DNA from: Flavobacteriaceae bacterium
GTDB taxonomy: Bacteria > Bacteroidota > Bacteroidia > Flavobacteriales > Flavobacteriaceae
Direction of reading: 5' to 3'
Assembly (NCBI GenBank): GCA_947373225.1
Contig: CANBWX010000014.1
Location: 1 to 41,853, forward strand
DNA length: 41,853 bases
The notes under the pieces are model-generated. The model saw nothing but the letters and a program-made list of their open reading frames with translations. It was not told where the DNA came from and made no database searches. The translations under genes were made by a program, and so were the position numbers. This document shows, one piece after another, positions 35,942 through 41,853 of this stretch (positions are counted from its first letter, which is position 1; the number at the start of each line of letters is the position of its first letter).

Positions 35942-35973
35942 AAAAAAAACCTGAAGCTAACTTCAGGTTTTTT
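35942..35973 (-). terminator. Terminator of the LRR gene
   Basis: AAAAAAACCTGAAG (35942-35955) and CTTCAGGTTTTTTT (35960-35973) form a 14-bp stem with a 4-nt loop and T runs on both strands. It follows the LRR gene by about 70 nt. The rest of the 321-nt gap between tRNA and LRR gene holds only AT-rich sequence besides the tRNA promoter. Confidence 0.9.
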
Positions 35974-36040
35974 TACAATTAAATATTAAACAATTATTAC
36001 TATTACTTTTAAAGGGAATAATTTAATGTTTTTATTATAA

Positions 36041-36895
36041 TTACTCTTCAGATGCAAGTGCAGAATTTTTATCCGTTGTAACACTTAAAACTGCAGCAAC
36101 ACCATTATTGTTAATCATTGTCATATTCAATACATCTAGTTTTGATAAATTTTTTGAAACTAAACCACTAAACTTATTATAAGAAATATTCAATTCTTTT
36201 AAATTTTTTAATTTTTCTAAATCAAAAGGAACTTGTCCTTGCATTTTATTATCAAACAAACTAAGTTGCTCAAGTGCGGTCATATTAGACACAGAATGAC
36301 TAATAGATCCAGTTAATTTATTACTGTTTAATAATAGCACTTTTAAATTTTTCATGTCATATATTGAAGATGGTATTTGTCCTTCTATTTCATTATTATA
36401 CAATGACAAAGTTTCTAAGTTATTCAACTTAGCAATTTCTGAAGGAATTTTTCCTGTAAATCTATTCATAAATAACTCTAAAGTTTTCAAAGAACTTGCA
36501 TTGCCAATTGACGCTGGAATTTCTCCAGACAATTTATTGAAAGATAAAAATAGTGATTCAAGAGATTTCATTGTACCAATTGAAGAAGGTATTGAACCTG
36601 AAATAGTATTTTTATATAAATTAAGAACCTTCAAAAATTGCAAATTTGATATTTCAGAAGGCAATACTCCAACTAAATTATTATTAGGTAATTCAAGTGA
36701 TACAACTTTATCATTTTGTATTTTTACACCATACCAAGCAGAAACAGGCTTATTTAAATCCCATTTATTAGTCCAGTTACTACCATTTGTAACTTCATAA
36801 AGTTTCACAAGTGCCTTTTTTTCAGAAACAGACACATCTGCTTTCATTACAAATGAAAACATTGTTATCAACAATAAGGTGAATATATTTTTCAT
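36041..36895 (-). CDS. Secreted leucine-rich-repeat protein, plant-type repeats
   Basis: Function unknown, probably binding of a protein or polysaccharide outside the cell. The 284-aa protein has a signal peptide (about 1-19) and an N-terminal cap with YEVTNGSNWTNKW and WYGV (about 33-57). Eight consecutive repeats of exactly 24 residues follow (64-255), with the pattern LxxLxLxxNxxxGxIPxxI known from plant receptor proteins, then a degenerate ninth repeat. It lacks a lipobox, a type IX secretion C-terminal domain and a membrane anchor, so it may be free in the periplasm or secreted. It has its own terminator and no operon partner. Confidence 0.85.
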   Translation of the reverse strand: MKNIFTLLLITMFSFVMKADVSVSEKKALVKLYEVTNGSNWTNKWDLNKPVSAWYGVKIQNDKVVSLELPNNNLVGVLPSEISNLQFLKVLNLYKNTISGSIPSSIGTMKSLESLFLSFNKLSGEIPASIGNASSLKTLELFMNRFTGKIPSEIAKLNNLETLSLYNNEIEGQIPSSIYDMKNLKVLLLNSNKLTGSISHSVSNMTALEQLSLFDNKMQGQVPFDLEKLKNLKELNISYNKFSGLVSKNLSKLDVLNMTMINNNGVAAVLSVTTDKNSALASEE

Positions 36896-37076
36896 AATAC
36901 AAATTTTTATAGTAATTAATCTTTTACTAAAGTATATATATTTTACACAACAAGCAAAAATAATCGATTAAATACACAATTTTGAGTAAAATAAGTATTT
37001 TTTCTTACGTAAATAAAGATTGTTTTGCTCAATAGAAGACTTTCCTAGTCAAACTACATATATAAAATTTTAATAT

Positions 37077-37084
37077 TATATTTG
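37077..37084 (+). promoter_or_regulatory. -7 box of the DUF1761 gene
   Basis: Perfect TATATTTG, 26 nt before the start codon. No clear TTG was seen upstream at the standard distance. Confidence 0.5.
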
Positions 37085-37110
37085 ACATTCAAACTTTAAA
37101 ATTAAATCAT

Positions 37111-37599
37111 ATGGAAATTAATTGGATTGCATTATTGCTTGCTGCACTATCTACTCTGGTAGTAGGATTTATTTGGTATAACCCAAAAGTTTTTGGAGCT
37201 ATTTGGATGAAAGAAACAGGTATAAAAATGGAAGGTGGTAAACCAAACGGAAGTGAAATGGCAAAATTACTTGGCATTTCATTGATTTATGCTTTTATGA
37301 TTTCAATAATTTTACAATTCAATGTAATACACCAATTTGGAGCTTTTAGTATGACGGGAGGTGATATTCTTCACGCTAAACCAAGTTATAATGCTTTTAT
37401 GGCAGATTATATTGATGCTTTTAGAACCTTTAAACACGGGGCTTTTCATGGATTTCTAGTAGGGTTATTATTAGCACTTCCAATGATTGGCACAAATTCT
37501 TTATACGAAAAAAGAAGTTTTAAATATGTTCTAGTAACTGGAGGATATTGGATAGTTTGCTTTACAATCATGGGAGGAATTATTTGTTCAATGAAATAG
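37111..37599 (+). CDS. DUF1761 family membrane protein
   Basis: Small inner-membrane protein of unknown function. The 162-aa protein has four hydrophobic segments: about 5-23, 48-70, 107-125 and 136-156. It has the family's opening pattern INWIALLLAAL followed by GFIWYNPKVFGAIWMKETG (about 19-37). Length is usual. A rho-independent terminator starts 24 nt after the stop codon, so it appears monocistronic. Confidence 0.8.
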   Translation: MEINWIALLLAALSTLVVGFIWYNPKVFGAIWMKETGIKMEGGKPNGSEMAKLLGISLIYAFMISIILQFNVIHQFGAFSMTGGDILHAKPSYNAFMADYIDAFRTFKHGAFHGFLVGLLLALPMIGTNSLYEKRSFKYVLVTGGYWIVCFTIMGGIICSMK

Positions 37600-37622
37600 T
37601 TTTAACATTTAATTATCATTTT

Positions 37623-37653
37623 ATCGCTCTACATTTGTGGAGCGATTTTTTTT
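37623..37653 (+). terminator. Terminator of the DUF1761 gene
   Basis: ATCGCTCTAC (37623-37632) pairs with GTGGAGCGAT (37637-37646) through a 10-bp stem with one G-U wobble and a 4-nt loop. A T run (37646-37653) follows. It lies inside the longest open frame of the next gene, which argues for a later start of that gene. Confidence 0.85.
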
Positions 37654-37655
37654 AT

Positions 37656-38804
37656 TTGAAAACACCAATATCCATAAAAATATATTCTTCAGTAGCTCAA
37701 CTTCCAGAAAACTGGAAGGATTTGGCAATAGACAATATTTTTATGAGTGCCGAATATCTAGAAATACTTGAGAAATCGGGACCAACAAATATGACTTCGC
37801 ATTTTATTGGTTTATTCCAAGAAAATGAATTGGTGGGAATTGCTCTTTCCCAGTTTTTAGATTTAAACAAACTTGAATCTTTTGGAGAAAGAGATAAATG
37901 TATTAAAACTTCTGTCCGAAATCTTATTTTCAAGAAATTTTGTTCCCATGTTCTAATCATTGGAAACAACATGCTCACGGGACAAAATGCTTTTATTTTT
38001 TCGAATAAAATAAATAAAATTGAAGCTTTAAAAGCTTTGAAAACTGCTTCAGAAAAATTAAAAACGATTTTCAAAAACAAAGGTTTAGTAGTTCATGTAG
38101 TTACCTTCAAAGATTTTCCAGAAAAAGACGTACCAGATTTTCAATTAGCTGGTTTCCAAGATTTATATCAATTTTCGACTCAACCTAATATGCTTTTTGA
38201 TATTCCAAATCATTGGAAAACAGAGCAAGATTATATTGATGCTTTATCTAAAAAATACCGAGACCAATACAAACGTGCCAGAAAAAAAGCCGACGGAATC
38301 GAAAAGCGGAAAATGCACTTGGATGACATTATAAAACATGAAGAAACTATTTATAGCCTCTATCATCATGTGGCAAAAAATGCACATTTCAACACATTTT
38401 TTCTAGCCAAAAATCACTTCAGAACCTTCAAAGAATTACTCAATGACAAATTCCTTTTTTACGGCTATTTTCTAGACGAAAAACTAATAGGTTTCAATAC
38501 ACTTATCAAAAATGGCGAAGTTATGGATACTTATTTCTTGGGTTATGACGATAGTGTTCAACGTGAAAAAATGCTATATTTAAACATGCTTTATGACATG
38601 ATTGCTTACTCGATTAATAAAGGCTTCAAGGAAATAATTTTTGCCAGAACTGCCCTCGAAATCAAAAGTTCGGTTGGAGCAAAACCTCAAGAAATGTTTG
38701 GCTTTATGAAACATGAAAATTCAATTGTAGATCTTGCAATCGATAAAGTTTTTTGCTATTTGGACCCTGAAGTAATTTGGAAAGAACGAAATCCTTTTAA
38801 ATAA
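37656..38804 (+). CDS. FemAB/GNAT-like (peptidoglycan-type) acyltransferase domain protein
   Basis: Likely an N-acyltransferase-fold protein. The C-terminal half (YRDQYKRARKKADG, FYGYFLDEKLIGFNTLIKNG, LNMLYDMIAYSINKG) resembles the FemAB/Acetyltransf_6-like group linked to peptidoglycan or exopolysaccharide modification. Substrate is unknown. An open frame extends back to an ATG at 37548, but that start overlaps the DUF1761 gene by 52 nt and would place the DUF1761 terminator inside the coding sequence. The TTG at 37656, directly behind that terminator, gives 382 aa starting KTPISIKIYSS and is preferred. The protein has no signal peptide and is probably cytoplasmic. It converges on the ABC-F gene with a 17-nt gap. 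Confidence 0.65.
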   Translation: MKTPISIKIYSSVAQLPENWKDLAIDNIFMSAEYLEILEKSGPTNMTSHFIGLFQENELVGIALSQFLDLNKLESFGERDKCIKTSVRNLIFKKFCSHVLIIGNNMLTGQNAFIFSNKINKIEALKALKTASEKLKTIFKNKGLVVHVVTFKDFPEKDVPDFQLAGFQDLYQFSTQPNMLFDIPNHWKTEQDYIDALSKKYRDQYKRARKKADGIEKRKMHLDDIIKHEETIYSLYHHVAKNAHFNTFFLAKNHFRTFKELLNDKFLFYGYFLDEKLIGFNTLIKNGEVMDTYFLGYDDSVQREKMLYLNMLYDMIAYSINKGFKEIIFARTALEIKSSVGAKPQEMFGFMKHENSIVDLAIDKVFCYLDPEVIWKERNPFK

Positions 38805-38821
38805 TTCAGAAATTATTTAAG

Positions 38822-40735
38822 TTACAAATTCGCATTATCAATTTCTTCCTGAACTAATTCCCAATCTAAAAGCAATTTATCTAAATCGGCTTTTTTCTTG
38901 TTGTAAGCCTTGAAAAAATTAGCATCTTCAATATGTTTATCATAATTAGAATCTAGCATTTTGTCATCATGCTGAATATCTCTTTCGAGTTGCTTGATTT
39001 GACTTTCGACCTTACTTAATTTATTTTGAAGTGCTTTCCCTTTTTTCTGGTCTTCATAGGAAGCTTTATTACTTTCTTTAGGAGCCGAAGCTTTCAAGGC
39101 GTCTTTTTTCTCGACTTCACGCATATTCTCAAGGTTGCGTTGCTCTAAAAAGTAGTTCACGTCACCCAAATATTCTTTTATTTTTTGGTCTTTAAATTCA
39201 TAAACAATATTCGACATTCCTTGAAGAAAATCCCTGTCGTGAGAAACCAAAAGCAATGTTCCTTCATATTTTTGCAAAGCTGCTTTCAATACATTCTTCG
39301 ATTTTATATCCAAGTGATTCGTTGGTTCATCCATAACCAAGACGTTTATGGGCTGCAAAAGCAATTTACAAAGCGCCAGACGGTTTCTTTCGCCTCCAGA
39401 AAGGACTTTTACTTTCTTTTCGACATCATCACCACGAAACAAGAAAGAACCCAGCATATCGCGTACTTTAGAACGATTGGTATCCGTTGCAGCATCTTCC
39501 ATTGTTCGCAATAAAGTAATCTCACCATCCAAATATTCAGCTTGATTCTGTGCAAAATAACCCAATTGAACATTATGTCCCAATTTGATATTTCCATCAA
39601 ATTCAAACTCGTTGACAATCGCTTTGATGAATGTCGATTTCCCTTGTCCGTTTTGTCCAACAAAGGCAATCTTACTTCCTCGTTCCACCAAAAGTGAAAT
39701 ATCTTTCAAAATCGTTTTATCACCGTAACTTTTGGTTACCTGATCTGCTTCAATAACAACTCTTCCAGGCTCCTTTGAAAGGGGAAAGGAGATATTCATC
39801 ACCGAATTATCGTCTTCATCAACTTCGATGCGTTCTATTTTATCCAATTTTTTAATCATCGATTGCGCCATAGATGCTTTCGAAGCTTTGGCGCGGAATT
39901 TCTCGATTAACTTTTCGGTTTCTTCAATCTTTTTGGCTTGATTTTTTTGTGTTGCCAATTGCTTCTCGCGAATTTCATGACGCAATTCTAAATATTCGGA
40001 ATAGGGTTTATTAAAATCGTATGCTTTACCAAGAGAAATTTCGATGGTTCTATTGGTAACATTGTCCAAAAACATTTTATCGTGCGAAACTATCACCACA
40101 ACACCAGCATAATTACGCAAGAAACTTTCTAACCAAATAATACTTTCAATATCCAAGTGATTTGTAGGCTCATCCAGCAACAAAACGTCATTGGCTTGCA
40201 ATAACAATTTAGCTAATTCGATACGCATTCTCCATCCTCCCGAAAAAGTTTCAGTTTGGTTGTTGAAAACTTCTCTCTTGAAACCCAATCCAAGAAGAAT
40301 TTTCTCTGTATCACCCACGTAATTATATCCGCCCAACAAATCGAAACGGTGTGTGTAATCTGATAAATCTTCTATAATTTGACTATATTCATCACTTTCA
40401 TAATCGGTTCTAGTAACTAGTTGATGGTTGATTTCTTCTAATTTCTTTTCTACGATTTTAATATCTATAAAAGCTTCATACGCTTCTTCGAGAACGGTTC
40501 TTCCTTGTTCAAAATCGATATCTTGACGCAGAAATCCCATTCGAACTTCTTTTTCTTGAGAGATAACGCCAGAATCGGGAGCAAAATCTTTAGCTAATAT
40601 TTTTAACATAGTCGATTTTCCGGCACCGTTTTTTCCAACAAGACCCACTCGGTCTCCAGCACCTAATCGAAAGGTTACTTCTTCAAATAAATAAGTTCCT
40701 CCAAAAGAAACGGACAAATTGTGTATGTTAAGCAT
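38822..40735 (-). CDS. ABC-F family ATPase
   Basis: Soluble tandem ATPase that acts on the ribosome rather than in transport. With the ATG at 40735 it is 637 aa. The frame extends 22 codons further, but that extension overlaps the divergent gene's promoter and lacks family similarity. The first nucleotide-binding domain has Walker A GKNGAGKST (34-42), signature FSGGW (164-168) and LLLDEPTNHLD (185-195). A linker of charged helices follows (about 235-305). The second domain has GQNGQGKST, LSGGERNR and VMDEPTNHLD. The C-terminal coiled coil (about 560-637) is typical of the Uup/YheS-like groups. Which subfamily applies cannot be decided by eye. Confidence 0.92.
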   Translation of the reverse strand: MLNIHNLSVSFGGTYLFEEVTFRLGAGDRVGLVGKNGAGKSTMLKILAKDFAPDSGVISQEKEVRMGFLRQDIDFEQGRTVLEEAYEAFIDIKIVEKKLEEINHQLVTRTDYESDEYSQIIEDLSDYTHRFDLLGGYNYVGDTEKILLGLGFKREVFNNQTETFSGGWRMRIELAKLLLQANDVLLLDEPTNHLDIESIIWLESFLRNYAGVVVIVSHDKMFLDNVTNRTIEISLGKAYDFNKPYSEYLELRHEIREKQLATQKNQAKKIEETEKLIEKFRAKASKASMAQSMIKKLDKIERIEVDEDDNSVMNISFPLSKEPGRVVIEADQVTKSYGDKTILKDISLLVERGSKIAFVGQNGQGKSTFIKAIVNEFEFDGNIKLGHNVQLGYFAQNQAEYLDGEITLLRTMEDAATDTNRSKVRDMLGSFLFRGDDVEKKVKVLSGGERNRLALCKLLLQPINVLVMDEPTNHLDIKSKNVLKAALQKYEGTLLLVSHDRDFLQGMSNIVYEFKDQKIKEYLGDVNYFLEQRNLENMREVEKKDALKASAPKESNKASYEDQKKGKALQNKLSKVESQIKQLERDIQHDDKMLDSNYDKHIEDANFFKAYNKKKADLDKLLLDWELVQEEIDNANL

Positions 40736-40756
40736 GTTTATGTTACAAATGTTACA

Positions 40757-40785
40757 TTGATAAAAGGGACAAAATTGTACCTTCG
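40757..40785 (+). promoter_or_regulatory. Possible DUF983 gene promoter
   Basis: TTG (40757-40759) is followed by 18 nt and TACCTTCG (40778-40785), one mismatch from TAnnTTTG. The start codon is 17 nt downstream. It lies in the 66-nt divergent gap with the ABC-F gene. Confidence 0.35.
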
Positions 40786-40801
40786 CAGAAAATTTTTGCA
40801 A

Positions 40802-41182
40802 ATGTTAAAAAAAGGATCCAAACTAAATAGTATTTTAACAGGAAGTTGTCCAAGATGTCAGAATGAAAGCATGTATTTGGACAAAAACCCGTTACATTTT
40901 TCGAAATTGCTCCAAATGCACGAAAAATGCAGTCATTGTGATTTGACATATCAAATTGAACCTTCATTTTTTTATGGAGCCATGTATGTAAGTTACGGAC
41001 TAAATGTTGCACTAAGTGTTGCCGCATTTATAACTTCGTTTGTGATTTTTAATTCGAGTATAAAAACTGCTTTTATTTCGATAATTATAGCAAATATTGT
41101 TTTATTTCCTTTCGTCCTGCGATTGGCTAGAAACATTTACATCAATATATTTATTAAATACAGACCGGAATATAACAAATAA
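40802..41182 (+). CDS. DUF983 family zinc-ribbon membrane protein
   Basis: Function unknown. With the ATG at 40802 it is 126 aa, and the family similarity begins at this Met (MLKKGSKLNSILTG). The open frame runs back to 40721, into the ABC-F coding start. Two Cys pairs, CPRC (17-20) and CSHC (43-46), look like a zinc ribbon. Two membrane helices follow (about 62-84 and 88-107) and a basic C-terminal tail. The final 46 nt overlap the 3' end of the convergent oxidoreductase gene. Confidence 0.82.
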   Translation: MLKKGSKLNSILTGSCPRCQNESMYLDKNPLHFSKLLQMHEKCSHCDLTYQIEPSFFYGAMYVSYGLNVALSVAAFITSFVIFNSSIKTAFISIIIANIVLFPFVLRLARNIYINIFIKYRPEYNK

Positions 41183-41853
41183 GTTAGTTTTTTTTTCTCA
41201 AACCTTTTTATATCAACTGCTTTTTCTAAAGGTTTTTGATATTCAATATTTTCGAATAATGCTTTGGCCATTGCCGGTCCAAGCATCACACCACGTGTTC
41301 CAAGACCGTTGAGAATATGTATCGAATTATGGTTTGAATAAGTTCCTACCAACGGTCTTCGGTCTTTAACCGTAGGGCGAACTCCGGCCAAATGCGAAAC
41401 GATTTCAAAATCGCAATGAATCACTTCTTTTATTTTTTCGACTAATTCCGCTTTTCCTTCTTCGGTTGGTGTATCGGTTTTGTCGTCCCAATTATAGGTT
41501 GCTCCTATTTTGAACAAATGGTCGCCAAGAGGCAAAATAAACACACTCGAATTCACAATTAAATCAAGATCTAAATCCGGCGCTTTTATCACCAATAACT
41601 CCCCTTTTGTTCCGTCTAAAGGTAATTCTTTGAAATACGGATTAGAATGCATTCCGAAACCTTCGGCAAAAATGATATGTTTGGCTTGAATATCTTTGTA
41701 TCGGATTCCGTTTTCTTGTTCTTCCAAAAGGGAATAATCGAAAGATTCCTCTCTAAACAACTGATTTTCTATAAGGAAATCTTTGTATTTATTCAAGAGC
41801 AAAGCGGTGTCTATATAGCCTGTTTGCAATACTTCGCCATATCCAAAAGGAGA
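41137..41853 (-). CDS. FAD-dependent oxidoreductase (DadA/DAO family), 3' part
   Basis: C-terminal part of an amine or D-amino-acid oxidase-like flavoprotein. The frame stays open to the window edge (SPFGYGEV precedes the first in-frame TTG), so the FAD-binding N terminus lies outside. Visible are AKHIIFAEGFGMHSNPYF, LPLDGTKGELLVI, the HLAGVRPTVKDRRPLVG segment and the C-terminal LNGLGTRGVMLGPAMA loop that closes over FAD. The last 15 residues are encoded antisense to the end of the DUF983 gene, so the tail may be an extension peculiar to this organism. Substrate is unknown. Confidence 0.85.
   Translation of the reverse strand, partial: SPFGYGEVLQTGYIDTALLLNKYKDFLIENQLFREESFDYSLLEEQENGIRYKDIQAKHIIFAEGFGMHSNPYFKELPLDGTKGELLVIKAPDLDLDLIVNSSVFILPLGDHLFKIGATYNWDDKTDTPTEEGKAELVEKIKEVIHCDFEIVSHLAGVRPTVKDRRPLVGTYSNHNSIHILNGLGTRGVMLGPAMAKALFENIEYQKPLEKAVDIKRFEKKKLTYLLYSGLYLINILM

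Noticed and set aside
36354..36800. 148-codon plus-strand open frame
   Set aside because: It is antisense to the LRR gene. The repeat structure and strong signal peptide of the minus-strand protein show which strand is coding. Its pseudo-repeats mirror the LRR repeats.
37697..38080. 127-codon minus-strand open frame
   Set aside because: Antisense shadow of the FemAB/GNAT-like gene, with no independent evidence.
39185..39514. 109-codon plus-strand open frame
   Set aside because: Antisense to the second ATPase domain of the ABC-F gene.
1..41853. Mobile elements, CRISPR arrays or prophage
   Set aside because: No transposase, integrase, regularly spaced repeats or phage-like genes were recognised on either strand.

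Overview
The window looks like chromosomal DNA of a Flavobacterium-like member of the Bacteroidetes. It is AT-rich and carries SusC/SusD-type outer-membrane proteins and CarboxypepD_reg-plus-TonB receptors. Several genes are preceded by the Bacteroidetes-type promoter TTG-N18-21-TAnnTTTG, and Shine-Dalgarno sequences are not evident.

Region 1 (about 1-26 kb) is an arabinan/L-arabinose utilisation locus. A Nudix/winged-helix repressor of the AraR type (minus strand) is divergent from a long plus-strand operon: SusC, SusD, GH51, endo-arabinanase GH43 lipoprotein, GH43, endo-arabinanase GH43, GH127 and a second GH51. Then come araB, araD, araA and a secreted aldose 1-epimerase. A GH97 glycosidase (minus) is divergent from tkt and a TalC/FSA-type transaldolase. 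The logic is: glycan capture and import through SusCD, hydrolysis outside the cell and in the periplasm by GH43/51/127/97 enzymes, anomer conversion by GalM, isomerisation/phosphorylation/epimerisation by AraABD to xylulose-5-phosphate, and disposal through the non-oxidative pentose phosphate enzymes. One 21-bp dyad (TAAGTGT-N7-ACACTTA or close variants) occurs at six places in exactly the promoter regions expected of one regulon: two copies ahead of susC and one each at araR, araB, GH97 and tkt. At three promoters it directly abuts the -7 box. No inner-membrane sugar transporter lies in the window.

Region 2 (about 26.3-35.6 kb, minus strand) holds a stand-alone OMP_b-brl_3-type TonB receptor. 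Next to it is a four-gene unit: TonB receptor, beta-helix lipoprotein, PepSY membrane protein and purple-acid-phosphatase-like enzyme. Its promoter region has a 7-4-7 direct repeat laid out like a Pho box.

Region 3 (about 35.6-41.9 kb) is ordinary chromosome: initiator tRNA-Met, a secreted plant-type LRR protein, a DUF1761 membrane protein, a FemAB/GNAT-like protein, an ABC-F ATPase, a DUF983 protein and the C-terminal part of a DadA-like FAD oxidoreductase cut by the window end. Three start codons have been placed downstream of the longest open frame (TonB receptor at 35247, ABC-F at 40735, DUF983 at 40802), and one is moved to a TTG behind a terminator (37656).
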